DNA from: CAZEVY01 sp964515555
Lineage (GTDB): Bacteria > Acidobacteriota > Terriglobia > Bryobacterales > Bryobacteraceae
DNA: 37,582 bases
Direction: 5' to 3'
NCBI GenBank assembly: GCA_964515555.1
Contig: CAZEVY010000045.1
Location: 1 to 37,582, forward strand
Both the position numbers and the translations under genes were made by a program. This document shows, one piece after another, positions 1 through 8,347 of the stretch; positions within the stretch are counted from its first letter, which is position 1, and each line of letters starts with the position of its first letter. The notes below the pieces were generated by a model that ran no database searches, was not told the DNA's origin, and saw only the letters and a list, made by a program, of their open reading frames with translations.

Positions 1-1396
1 CAACGGCGCGCGGCTGCATTCCGGCCTGCGCCGCCGGTCCGCCGTCGCCCGAGAACGCCTGGCTTCCGCTGCCGGCGACCAGCGCGATCTGCCCGCCCGA
101 GACGCGATACACGCGCGAGCTGTCGCAGAGAACGAAGCCGCCCTGGAAGTCGTCGGCGAAGCTGACGAAGGCCGACCCGAATTGAAGCGGCGGGCGCGGC
201 AGCGAGAACTGCGCGAGCTGAAACCCGTTGCCCGCGACCGTCGTCACGATTCCGTTCGGAAGAATACGCCGCAGCTTGTGATCGCCGAGGTCGAGCACGT
301 ACACGCTGCCGTCGGCGCGCGTCGAAAGCGCCGTCGGCGTGACCAGGCGCGCGGTCGTGCCGGGTTCGTTTTCGCCGGTGAAGCGGCCGCGACCGGCGAT
401 AGTCCGCAGGATGCCACCGGTATCAACCTGGTAGATCCGGTCGGTGTCGTTATCGGAGATGCCGACGTTTCCCGCCGCGTCCACGGCCACGCCCGCGGGG
501 AAGCCGAAGCGTGCGGCGGTCGCCGGGCCGTCCTCGCCGCTGAGTCCCGGCTGGTTGGCGCTGCCGGCGAACGGAACGGCCGTGCCGTCCGGCATGAGCC
601 GCACGACACCCGCGCCTCGGCAGACCAGCAGCGATCCACGCGGATCGGCGGCGATGCAGTTGGGCGGACCCGCGGTCTGACTGCCGACCGGCGTCACCGC
701 GCCGCCGGCGTCGACGCGCTTCACCCCGGCGTTATCGGTGAAGTACACGACGCCCTGCATGTCGACCGCGAGATGGCGTGGCGCGCCGTTAATCGCCGGC
801 CCCGACGCGACGGTGAACACGCGTCCGCTCGCGTCGATGCGACGGACGCTCGACGTCGCGCCGTCGGCGTACAGCAGTTGACCGGTGCGGTCGAACGCGA
901 GGCCGGTCGGCAACATCGAGGTCTGGAGGGAAAGGCTGCCTTCGGCGGCGGGAATCAGCCTCGGCGTCCCGGCGATGGTAACGATGACTCCATCGGGCGC
1001 CACACGGCGAATGCGAAAGTTCCCGATGTCGGCGATGTAAAGGCTGCCGTCCGGCCCGGCGGCGACGGCTTGCGGTGCGTTCAGCGTGGCGCCGCGGGAC
1101 TGGCCGCGATCGCCGGAGAACCCTCGAAGACCGGTCCCGGCGAGCACCCGCACCTGGAGATCGCGGGTAAGCAGGAGGACCTGGTTGAGGCTTGGGCAGG
1201 CGATCGCGAGGTTCCCCTGGCGATCGATGGCCAACCCCGCCGGCGAGGCGATGGCGGCGTCGAGGCCGGGGCGATTCTCGTCGGCGAAGGAGTAGTCGGA
1301 ACCGGCGATGGTCGTGATGATGCCCTGGCCGGACAGGGCGAGTGAGAATGCGAGCGCGGCGGCGCAGAAACACCCGGCGCGGCGTCGTGTCCGCAT
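1..1396 (-). CDS. NHL-repeat secreted beta-propeller protein (3' end outside window)
   Basis: The reading frame opens at an ATG whose complement is 1394-1396 and stays open to the window edge, giving 465 codons and no stop. The N-terminus (MRTRRRAGCF, then an Ala/Leu stretch ending near SGQG) looks like a signal peptide, so export is inferred. The rest is repeated NHL-type blades: each has a TIAG-like strand, an FSGDGGPA-type turn, a P-x-G-(V/L)-A-x-D strand and an I(S/A)D-x-x-N-x-R-I-R motif. At least six blades are visible, and another begins at the truncated end (AFSGDGGPAAQ). NHL propellers are binding scaffolds without a common reaction. In Acidobacteriota such proteins often end in a TIGR03437 domain, which could lie beyond the window. 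A TATAAT sits 14 nt before the start, so it is probably its own transcription unit and not part of the efflux operon that ends 47 nt upstream. Confidence 0.85.
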   Translation of the reverse strand, partial: MRTRRRAGCFCAAALAFSLALSGQGIITTIAGSDYSFADENRPGLDAAIASPAGLAIDRQGNLAIACPSLNQVLLLTRDLQVRVLAGTGLRGFSGDRGQSRGATLNAPQAVAAGPDGSLYIADIGNFRIRRVAPDGVIVTIAGTPRLIPAAEGSLSLQTSMLPTGLAFDRTGQLLYADGATSSVRRIDASGRVFTVASGPAINGAPRHLAVDMQGVVYFTDNAGVKRVDAGGAVTPVGSQTAGPPNCIAADPRGSLLVCRGAGVVRLMPDGTAVPFAGSANQPGLSGEDGPATAARFGFPAGVAVDAAGNVGISDNDTDRIYQVDTGGILRTIAGRGRFTGENEPGTTARLVTPTALSTRADGSVYVLDLGDHKLRRILPNGIVTTVAGNGFQLAQFSLPRPPLQFGSAFVSFADDFQGGFVLCDSSRVYRVSGGQIALVAGSGSQAFSGDGGPAAQAGMQPRAV

Positions 1397-1410
1397 ACGG
1401 TGACTCGACG

Positions 1411-1416
1411 ATTATA
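1411..1416 (-). promoter_or_regulatory. Candidate -10 box for NHL gene
   Basis: On the minus strand this reads TATAAT, a perfect sigma70 -10 hexamer, 14 nt before the NHL start codon. A start site about 7 nt downstream would leave a leader of under 10 nt. No convincing -35 was seen. Confidence 0.45.
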
Positions 1417-1443
1417 CGCTCCGCGCGCGACCGGCGGATTTCG

Positions 1444-2529
1444 CTATTTCACCGTGAGCGCCGACCCCTCGCGAATCTCGTCGGTGGCGCGCCGCACCAC
1501 GACGTCGCCCGCGGCGAGCGCGCCGACGATCTCCACCAGGTCGCCGGCGGCCGGACCGCGGGTGACGGTCACCCATTCGGCGCGGCCGTCGCGCACGCGA
1601 ATGACGAAAGAGCGCTCGGTGGTCGTCGCCACGCTCGAGGGCGGCACCAGCAGCGACGCGCGCGGACGTCGCGACTGCCATTGGACTTCCGGATACATGC
1701 CTGGCGCCAGGTCGCCGCGTGAGTTGTCGACGTCGAGTTCCACTCCCATGGTGCGCGTACGCGGGTCCATCGACTGCGGGATGCGCGCCACCACCCCGGT
1801 GAACGTTACGCCGGGGTGGGCCGGGGCCGTGAAGGCGAGACGCGCGCCTCGCGCGATGCCGGCCACGTCGGATTCGGGCACGGGAACCACGAGCCTCAGA
1901 CGATTGACCTGCTCCAGGACCAGTAACGGCTTCGCCGACGACGGTCCGACGAGCGCGCCGGGATGCACCAGGCGTTCGGTAATGACGCCGTCGAAGGGCG
2001 CGGTGACGTTCAGGTACCCCTGCATCTCGACCAGCGGCGCGATCGATGCGCGCGCCGCCTTCGCGGAGCTGTCGAGCGCCTTGAGTACGGCGCGCGACGC
2101 CTCGAGCGATTTCTCGGCCAGGATCAGCTCGTGTCGCGCGACCACACCGGGGGTCGCCGAGGCTTCTTTCATGCGCGTGAACATCGACTCGGCGCCGACG
2201 GCCTTGGCCTCCGCCTCGGCGCGCTGCGCTTCGACGGCCAGGGCTTTCGCTTCCGCTTCCGCGATTTGCGCCGCCATTTCCGGCGCCCGCAGCCTCACCA
2301 ACAGTTGTCCGCGCTTCACCACGCTGCCGCGATCGACCTCGACCGACTCGACGAATCCCGTTACGCGGGCATTCAGGTCGACCCTCATGTAGGGTTGGAT
2401 CTCACCCGGCAGCCGCGACTTCCGTTCCACCGCGCGCGACGCCACCTTGACCACCTCCACGGTCTGTGCCGGCGCCAGCGCGGCAAAAACCATCACACTT
2501 CCCAGCCACTGCATTGTCGTCGTCCTCAT
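1444..2529 (-). CDS. RND efflux periplasmic adaptor subunit (HlyD/MFP family)
   Basis: 361 residues. This is the membrane-fusion adaptor that links the RND pump to the TolC-like channel in the periplasm. The N-terminus (MRTTTMQWLGSVMVFAALAPAQ) is a signal peptide. A biotinyl-lipoyl half motif follows (near ARVTGFVESV and KRGQLLVRL), then a long Ala/Glu-rich alpha-hairpin (about residues 80-150), the second lipoyl half (LNVTAPFDGVITERLVHPG) and beta-barrel/membrane-proximal domains with the family's DPRTRTM segment. The start was chosen because its ATG overlaps the stop of the RND gene as ATGA (2526-2529), a classic translational-coupling junction. The frame is open further upstream, but only as an alternative frame inside the RND gene. 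It is the last gene of the tolC-like/RND/adaptor operon. Substrate unknown. Confidence 0.92.
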   Translation of the reverse strand: MRTTTMQWLGSVMVFAALAPAQTVEVVKVASRAVERKSRLPGEIQPYMRVDLNARVTGFVESVEVDRGSVVKRGQLLVRLRAPEMAAQIAEAEAKALAVEAQRAEAEAKAVGAESMFTRMKEASATPGVVARHELILAEKSLEASRAVLKALDSSAKAARASIAPLVEMQGYLNVTAPFDGVITERLVHPGALVGPSSAKPLLVLEQVNRLRLVVPVPESDVAGIARGARLAFTAPAHPGVTFTGVVARIPQSMDPRTRTMGVELDVDNSRGDLAPGMYPEVQWQSRRPRASLLVPPSSVATTTERSFVIRVRDGRAEWVTVTRGPAAGDLVEIVGALAAGDVVVRRATDEIREGSALTVK

Positions 2530-5500
2530 GATCGCCCCTCGTAGAATCGGCTCGACGGGTCGCCCGGGTCGAGCGACGGCGACGCCGTCTTCCCGCGCCC
2601 CCGCATGATGGCGTAGATCGAAGGAAGCACCGTCAGCGTCGCGAACGTCGCCGCGACCAGCCCGCCGATCACCGCGCGTCCCAGCGGCGCCGTCTGCTCC
2701 GACCCTTCGCCGATGCCCAGCGCGATCGGCGTCATGCCGGCGATCATCGCCAGCGCCGTCATCAGAATCGCGCGCAGGCGTCCGCGGCCGGCCTCGATGG
2801 TCGCCTCGAAGGACCCGGCGCCCTCGGCGCGCGCCAGCTCGGCGAACGTCACCAGCAGGATCGAGTTCGCCACCGCGATGCCGATCGCCATGATCGCCCC
2901 CATGAACGATTGCACGTTCAGCGTCGTGCCGGTCGCCAGCAGCATCACCAGCACGCCCACGATGACCGCGGGGGACACGGCTATCACCGCGAGCGCCAGC
3001 CGCGCCGACTGGAACCACGCCGCCAGCAGCAGGAAAATCACGGCGATCGAAAGCAGCAGCCCGGTGCGGAGGCCGTCCAGCGTCTCCTCGAGCGGCGGAA
3101 TCTGCCCGCGGACGGCGACCGTGATCCCGCGCGGCGGCGTTCCCGCCCGCGCGATGGCCGCACGCAACTCCGGCGCGATTTCGCCGAGCGCGCGCCCGTG
3201 CACGTTCGCCGTGAAGCTCACCACGCGCTGCATGTTGTAGCGCTCCACCAGGCCCAGCGCCGTCCCGAGTTTCAGATCGGCGACGTCGCCGAGCAGCGGC
3301 CGGCTGTCGCCGTTCGCCATCACTGGAATCTCGCGCATTTCGTCGAGCGACGACATGCGATGCTGAGGAATCTCTACCTGGATCTGGAAGGCGTTGCCGC
3401 TGGCCGGGTCGCGCCAGTAGTTGGGCTCGATGAAGCGGCTGGACGACGTCGCCGCCACCAGCGATCGCGCCACGCCCGCGGCGGTCAGGCCGAATTGACC
3501 CGCGCGGTCACGGTCCACGCGCACGTCTACAGAGGGGTAGTCGAGCGGCTGCGAGTATTGCAGGTCGCGCAGCGGGCCGACGCGAGCGAGCTCGCGATAC
3601 ACCTTCTCGGCGTGCGTGCGATTGGCCGCCAGTGACGGCCCCTGCACCGCGACCTCGACCGTCGCCGGCGAGCCGAAGCTCATCACCTGGCTGACGATAT
3701 CGCCGGCTTCGAACGAAATCTGCATTCCCGGCAGAGCCTTCGGCAGCGATGCGCGCAGGCGCTCCTTCAGCTCCTCGCCGCGCAGCTTCGCCCCCGGCTT
3801 CAGCGCGACGCGCATCACCGCTTCGTGCGGACCGCTCGTCCACAGGTAGATGGTGTTGATCGGATAGCTGGCCGGCTGCACGCCGATGAAGGCCGTGCTG
3901 ATCTCCACGTTCTCCAGGCCGACCTCGCGGCCGATCACGTCGAGAGCGCGCAGCGTCGCGGTCTCGGTGCGTTCGATGCGCGTCCCCGTCGGCGCGCGCA
4001 GGCGCAACTGGAACTGCCCCGCGTCGACCGCCGGGAAGATCTCGCGGCCCACCATCGGCGCCAGCAGCCAGATCAGCGCCGCGGCGCCGGCAACGTAGGC
4101 GCCCGCGACCACCCACCGCAGTTTCAGCACGTAGAGCAGGTACTTTCCGTAGACCTTGCGCAGCAGTCCGAGCAGGCCGCGGCTCTCCTCGCCGCTCGTG
4201 CCCTTGCGCATCAGCCACGTCGCCAGCACCGGTACCAGCGTGCTCGAAAGCAGGTACGACGAGATCATCGCGAAGCCGACGGCGAGCGCCAGCGGCACGA
4301 ACAATTGCCGCCCGACTCCCGCCATGAAGAACGACGGAACGAACACCGCGAGAATGCACAGCATCGCGAGCAGCCGCGGGACCGCCGTCTTGCGGCAGGC
4401 GTCAACCACCGAACGCGCGCGCGACGATCCGCCCGCCAGGTGCGTGTGGATGTTCTCGATCTCGACGGTGGCCTCGTCGACCAGCACGCCGACCGCCAGC
4501 GCCAGCCCGCCCAGCGTCATGATGTTCACCGTCTGGCCCGCCGCCCACAGCCAGACAACCGAGGCCAGCAGCGCTGCCGGGATCGTCGCGATCACGATCA
4601 GAGCGCTCCGCCAGTCCCGCAGGAATAGCAGCACCATCAGGCCGGTCAGCGCCGCGCCCAGCAGTCCTTCGTTGACCAGAGTGCGCAGCGCGCGTATCAC
4701 GTAACCCGACTGGTCGAACTCCAGGCGGATTTCGACATCCTCGGGTACCACCGCCTGCATGGCCGGCAGCGCCGCCTTCACGCGGCGGATGACATCGAGC
4801 GTCGAGGCGTCCGGTCGCTTGGTGACGGGAATGTAGACCGTGCGCTTGCCGTTCACGTGAGCGTATCCGGTGATGATGTCGGTGCCGCTCTCGACCACGC
4901 CGATGTCGCGCAGGTAGACCATCGGGCGCGCGCCGGGGCGAATGGGCGCGTCGGCGAGTTCCTGGAGGTTGCCGCCGACGGTGGCGTTGGTGTTCGCGAT
5001 GCGGCTAAGGTCGCCGATGCGCACCACGCCCGAGGGCTGCACCGACGACGCGCGGTTCACCGCCTGAATCGCCTCCTCGGGCGAGATACGAAAGGACCGC
5101 ATGCGCTCCGGGTTCAGCCGCACGATGATGCTGCGCTGATTCCCTCCGAATGGCGGCGGCGCCGAGACGCCCGGCAGCGTCGCGAACAGAGGCCGCACGC
5201 GGTTCAAGGCGAAGTCCTGCACCTCGCCGGGCGTGCGATTGGGACTCGAAAACACCAGTTGCCCGACCGGCACGCTGCCCGCGTCGAATCGCACGATGAA
5301 CGGCGGCACCGCGCCCGGCGGCATGAACGCACGCGAGCGGTTCACCTGCGCCACCACCTCGGCGATCGCCTGGTTCATGTTCGTGCCAGGGTGAAAGACG
5401 AGCTTCATGAGCGCCGCGCCCTGAATGCTCTTCGATTCGACGTGCTCGATGCCGGTCACGTAGAGGAAGTGGTACTCGTAGTAGTACGTCAGGAATCCTT

Positions 5501-5678
5501 CCATCTGCGAAGGATCCATGCCGCCGTAGGGCTGCGCGACGAATATGGTCGGCGAGCCGAGATCCGGGAAGATGTCGACCCGCATGCGCCGCACGGCGAG
5601 CCACGAGGTGAGCAGCACCGCGAACACGGCGACCAACACGGTCACCGGCCGGCGCATCGCACTGAGAACCAGCCACAT
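2526..5678 (-). CDS. RND family efflux transporter permease (AcrB/HAE-like)
   Basis: 1050 residues, the usual size for the family. This is the inner-membrane proton-driven pump of a tripartite efflux system. It has TM1 at the N-terminus (about residues 10-30), the RMRVDIFPDLGSPTI entry typical of RND pumps, two large periplasmic loops, a TM2-TM6 block starting near residue 335, and a second TM block from about 880. The TM4 proton-relay motif reads VLVDEATVEIEN, with Asp401-Glu402 where AcrB has Asp-Asp; the acidic pair is kept but one residue is Glu. It starts 6 nt after the TolC-like stop and overlaps the adaptor start by 4 nt, so the three are co-transcribed. The export substrate cannot be read from sequence. 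HAE (drug/hydrophobe) is more likely than heavy-metal type because CusA-like methionine signatures were not seen. Confidence 0.95.
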   Translation of the reverse strand: MWLVLSAMRRPVTVLVAVFAVLLTSWLAVRRMRVDIFPDLGSPTIFVAQPYGGMDPSQMEGFLTYYYEYHFLYVTGIEHVESKSIQGAALMKLVFHPGTNMNQAIAEVVAQVNRSRAFMPPGAVPPFIVRFDAGSVPVGQLVFSSPNRTPGEVQDFALNRVRPLFATLPGVSAPPPFGGNQRSIIVRLNPERMRSFRISPEEAIQAVNRASSVQPSGVVRIGDLSRIANTNATVGGNLQELADAPIRPGARPMVYLRDIGVVESGTDIITGYAHVNGKRTVYIPVTKRPDASTLDVIRRVKAALPAMQAVVPEDVEIRLEFDQSGYVIRALRTLVNEGLLGAALTGLMVLLFLRDWRSALIVIATIPAALLASVVWLWAAGQTVNIMTLGGLALAVGVLVDEATVEIENIHTHLAGGSSRARSVVDACRKTAVPRLLAMLCILAVFVPSFFMAGVGRQLFVPLALAVGFAMISSYLLSSTLVPVLATWLMRKGTSGEESRGLLGLLRKVYGKYLLYVLKLRWVVAGAYVAGAAALIWLLAPMVGREIFPAVDAGQFQLRLRAPTGTRIERTETATLRALDVIGREVGLENVEISTAFIGVQPASYPINTIYLWTSGPHEAVMRVALKPGAKLRGEELKERLRASLPKALPGMQISFEAGDIVSQVMSFGSPATVEVAVQGPSLAANRTHAEKVYRELARVGPLRDLQYSQPLDYPSVDVRVDRDRAGQFGLTAAGVARSLVAATSSSRFIEPNYWRDPASGNAFQIQVEIPQHRMSSLDEMREIPVMANGDSRPLLGDVADLKLGTALGLVERYNMQRVVSFTANVHGRALGEIAPELRAAIARAGTPPRGITVAVRGQIPPLEETLDGLRTGLLLSIAVIFLLLAAWFQSARLALAVIAVSPAVIVGVLVMLLATGTTLNVQSFMGAIMAIGIAVANSILLVTFAELARAEGAGSFEATIEAGRGRLRAILMTALAMIAGMTPIALGIGEGSEQTAPLGRAVIGGLVAATFATLTVLPSIYAIMRGRGKTASPSLDPGDPSSRFYEGRS

Positions 5679-5684
5679 CCGCGG

Positions 5685-7031
5685 TTACCTGAGGAACTCG
5701 TCGATCGAACCTTGCGCCGCGGCCACGCCGAGCATCGCGCGCCAGACGTTGAGGCGCGCGAGCGCGTTGTCGATCTCGGCCTGCGAGAGCAGGCGCTGTG
5801 CTTCGGCCACTTCGAGTATCGTACCGAGTCCCGCCTTGTATCGTGCGGCGGCCTGCTGCTCGGCGATGCGCGCCGATTCCAGTTGCACCGGCGTCACGCC
5901 GGCCACTCGGCGCGATCCAACCAGGACCGCGCGGGCGCGCTCGACGCGGCCCTCGATGTCGCGCTTGATCTGATCGAGCCGCGCCGCTTCAGAGCGCTCG
6001 CGATGCACCTCGGCCTGGTTGCGCGCGCGGATCGAGGCGTAGTCGAGCACGGGAAACGCGACCGAGAACCCGACGCCCCAGTTGTGGACATTCGGCCCGA
6101 GGCCGGAGGCGGCGCCGCCGGTGGTGAAGTCGGGATTCGCGCCGGTACCGCGCGCCGAACTCGCCGCCTGAAGGCTGAACTTCGGAAACCACGAACGGTC
6201 GAGCGTCTTCTGCCGCGCCTTCGCTTCGTCGATGGCCGCCGACTGCTCGACGACCGCCGGGTGCGATGCGATCGCCGCGCCCTCCGGTTGGGCCTCGGGC
6301 GGCGGTTCGAGCCAGCGCGCTCCGGCGACGGCGACCTGACCCGGCGTGATTCCCATGAGAGTCGCCAGCGCCGCGCGAGATACCGCGACGGCCTGCTCGG
6401 CCTGGATCACCTGCGTTTCGGCGAGCGCCGCCTCGGCCCGCGTGCGAGCGGCGTCGGCGCCCGGCCGCAGTTCGGCCCGGACCAATGCGCGCACGGCCTC
6501 GTCGAGGACTCTCGCCCGTTCGACGCCGGCCTGTGCGGCGCGGACCGTTTGCTGCGCCGCGAGAATCGTCAGGTATGCATCGGCGGCCGCGGTGGCGACT
6601 TCCAGGCGCGATCGCGCGATGGCGGTCTCCGCGCGGCGCCGCGACGATTCCGCCAGGTCGACCGTGGCGCGGCGGAGACCGAAATCGAAAGGCTCCCAGG
6701 TGAACAGCAGGCCGGTCGCCGATCCCCACACGTTGGTGAAGCTGTTGTTCGGAAACGGCGGCCCGCTGATCGCCGGAATGGTCGACTGCGGCAGCAGCAT
6801 CCCGTAGACGTTGTTGCGCGTCGCGCGGTTGAGCTGTGCGAGAAAGTCGACACGCGGCAGGTAGGCGGTGCGCGCGAGGTTGATGCCGGCGGCCGCGGCG
6901 GCGGCCTGCTCTTCGACCACGCGAATCGACGGATACTTCTCGACAGCCGCCTTGACCGCGTCGGCAAGGGTCAACGGAGGTGTCTGGGCGCGTAGGGAAG
7001 AGGCCACAAGCAGGAGGGCAGCGAAGCGCAT
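5685..7031 (-). CDS. TolC-family outer membrane efflux protein
   Basis: 448 residues with a signal peptide (MRFAALLLVASSLRAQ). It then shows the OEP repeat organisation: PPLTLADAVKAAVEKYPSI opens the first half, and a second Ala/Glu/Gln-rich helical half begins near residue 250. Long heptad-rich helices (ARVLDEAVRALVRAELRPGADAARTRAEAALAE region) form the periplasmic tunnel. The C-terminal LGTILEVAEAQRLLSQAE block is a family hallmark. It provides the outer-membrane channel for the RND pump and adaptor encoded directly downstream, and is the first gene of that operon. No repressor gene is adjacent. The upstream gap of 63 nt is shared with the divergent DUF457 gene. Confidence 0.92.
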   Translation of the reverse strand: MRFAALLLVASSLRAQTPPLTLADAVKAAVEKYPSIRVVEEQAAAAAAGINLARTAYLPRVDFLAQLNRATRNNVYGMLLPQSTIPAISGPPFPNNSFTNVWGSATGLLFTWEPFDFGLRRATVDLAESSRRRAETAIARSRLEVATAAADAYLTILAAQQTVRAAQAGVERARVLDEAVRALVRAELRPGADAARTRAEAALAETQVIQAEQAVAVSRAALATLMGITPGQVAVAGARWLEPPPEAQPEGAAIASHPAVVEQSAAIDEAKARQKTLDRSWFPKFSLQAASSARGTGANPDFTTGGAASGLGPNVHNWGVGFSVAFPVLDYASIRARNQAEVHRERSEAARLDQIKRDIEGRVERARAVLVGSRRVAGVTPVQLESARIAEQQAAARYKAGLGTILEVAEAQRLLSQAEIDNALARLNVWRAMLGVAAAQGSIDEFLR

Positions 7032-7033
7032 GC

Positions 7034-7043
7034 CGCTACGTTA
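7034..7043 (-). promoter_or_regulatory. Shared 10-mer before tolC-like start
   Basis: The minus strand reads TAACGTAGCG just before the TolC-like ATG, with 2 nt between. The same 10-mer precedes the kinase gene (12442-12451). It contains a weak -10-like TAACGT 6 nt from the start codon. Function unproven. Confidence 0.25.
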
Positions 7044-7068
7044 GCAGAGGTTGAACCCGCGCCTGTTG

Positions 7069-7074
7069 CATAAT
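7069..7074 (+). promoter_or_regulatory. Candidate -10 box for DUF457 gene
   Basis: CATAAT, 20 nt before the start at 7095. There is no Shine-Dalgarno between it and the ATG, and no good -35. Confidence 0.3.
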
Positions 7075-7094
7075 CGACAGTTCCGGCGCGATTC

Positions 7095-8093
7095 ATGGAC
7101 AACCTCACACACACCGTCACCGGTGTACTTCTCAGCCGCGCCGGACTGAACCGCCTCTCGCCGCGCGCCACCGCGATCCTCATCGTCGCCGCCAACATCC
7201 CCGACCTCGACATCCCGCTGGTGTTCTTCTCCGAGGAGCGATACCTCAACGTCCACCGCGGCTCCACCCACGGCCTGGCGATCGCTCCCCTGCTCGCCTG
7301 CATTCCTGTGTTGCTGGTCGCGCTCATCGGACGGAAGCCGCTGCCGTGGGCGCGCGCGTGGATAATCGCTCTCGTGGGAGTGCTCTCGCACCTGGCGTTC
7401 GACGCCACGAACGTTTACGGCATCCGGCTGCTGGCGCCGTTCTCCTACCGCTGGTTCGCGCTCGACATCACCAGCGTTATCGACGCCTGGATCTGGCTGG
7501 CGCTGGCCGTGGCGATGCTGTGGCCGCTGCTCGAGCGGCTCGTCAGCGCCGAGATCGGTGCGAAACCCAAGCCCGGACGCGCGCTCGCCATCGCCGTGCT
7601 GGCGCTGATCGCGCTGTACGACGCCGGACGCTACTTCATGCACGAGCGCGCCGTGGCGACCCTCGACGCGCATCTCTATCGCGACGCGCGCCCTTTGCGC
7701 GTGGCGGCGTTTCCCCGCTACGTGAATCCCTTCCGCTGGACGGGCCTGGTGGAGACGCAGGACTTCTACATCCTCCACGACCTCAACCTGCGCCAGGAGT
7801 TCGACCCCACCGCCGGGCGCGTGTTTCACAAGGCTCGGCCGCATCCGGCGATCGACGCCGCGGCGCGCGCCTCGCCGTTCCGCGTGTTCGCCGGATGGAC
7901 GCGTTACCCGCTGTGGTGGGTGACGCCGCTGGCGGAGCCCGATCGCGGAGTGAAGGTGAAGGTTACCGACCTGCGATTCTCGACGCCCTCGGAGGACCGC
8001 TTTGTCGCCACGGCGATCGTCGGAGAGGACGGCGCGGTGCGCGAGGCGAATTTCCGTTTCGACCCGCCGGGCGGCGTCCCGCGGGTGCGATAG
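7095..8093 (+). CDS. YdjM/DUF457-type inner-membrane metal-dependent hydrolase
   Basis: 332 residues. The N-terminal half carries the conserved set of the DUF457/YdjM family: DNLTHTVTG at the start, AANIPDLD, HRGSTHG and SHLAFDATNVYG followed by RLLAPFSYRWFALD. The repeated His/Asp residues probably bind metal. At least four membrane segments are visible: about residues 60-80, 87-105, 130-150 and 170-185. The last 130 residues are soluble. Relatives in E. coli are LexA-regulated membrane proteins, and some are annotated as phospholipase-C-like, but the true substrate is unknown. The gene is divergent from the efflux operon. The next gene (65 residues) starts 56 nt downstream on the same strand with its own Shine-Dalgarno. 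Confidence 0.85.
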   Translation: MDNLTHTVTGVLLSRAGLNRLSPRATAILIVAANIPDLDIPLVFFSEERYLNVHRGSTHGLAIAPLLACIPVLLVALIGRKPLPWARAWIIALVGVLSHLAFDATNVYGIRLLAPFSYRWFALDITSVIDAWIWLALAVAMLWPLLERLVSAEIGAKPKPGRALAIAVLALIALYDAGRYFMHERAVATLDAHLYRDARPLRVAAFPRYVNPFRWTGLVETQDFYILHDLNLRQEFDPTAGRVFHKARPHPAIDAAARASPFRVFAGWTRYPLWWVTPLAEPDRGVKVKVTDLRFSTPSEDRFVATAIVGEDGAVREANFRFDPPGGVPRVR

Positions 8094-8149
8094 CGGATTC
8101 CCGGAACACAGGCCGCCGCCCTGCGTATCATCTGAGTGGAGGCTGCGCC

Positions 8150-8347
8150 GTGTTCACCTTTCTGCTGTGGCTGATACTCCTGGTGATCTGCTGGCCGCTG
8201 GCGATCCTGGCGTTGGTGCTGTATCCGCTGGTGTGGCTGATTCTGCTGCCCTTCCGGATCGTCGGAATCGCCGTGGGCGGCGCGCTGAGCCTGGTGTGGG
8301 CCGTCGTCACGCTGCCGTTCCGAATCCTGCGAATGGCGCGGGTGTAG
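8150..8347 (+). CDS. Small two-segment membrane protein, function unknown
   Basis: 65 residues from a GTG start. The start is supported by GTGGAGG at 8136-8142, about 7 nt upstream. The sequence is almost wholly hydrophobic (VFTFLLWLILLVICW, then LVLYPLVWLILLPF and GGALSLVWAVVTLPF) and ends with basic RILRMARV. Two or three helices fit, with the basic tail likely cytoplasmic. The longer open frame that includes it begins inside the DUF457 gene in another frame and is rejected. Its TAG stop (8345-8347) directly abuts the stop of the convergent serine hydrolase (8348-8350) with no spacer. I do not recognise a family. It could be a stress-type membrane peptide, but nothing in the sequence proves a role. 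Confidence 0.6.
   Translation: MFTFLLWLILLVICWPLAILALVLYPLVWLILLPFRIVGIAVGGALSLVWAVVTLPFRILRMARV

Noticed and set aside
182..1345. 387-codon open frame on the plus strand
   Set aside because: Antisense to the NHL gene; its Arg/Gly/Ala-rich product has no domain pattern and arises from high GC.
2530..3018. N-terminal extension of the adaptor frame into the RND gene
   Set aside because: Out of frame with RND; the ATGA overlap and the signal peptide at 2529 fix the adaptor start.
4857..6995. 712-codon plus-strand open frame
   Set aside because: Antisense to the RND and TolC-like genes, which have clear family motifs; composition is typical of a GC shadow.
7346..8149. Long frame leading into the small membrane protein
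   Set aside because: Overlaps the DUF457 gene in another frame; only the part after GTG 8150 has a Shine-Dalgarno and membrane character.
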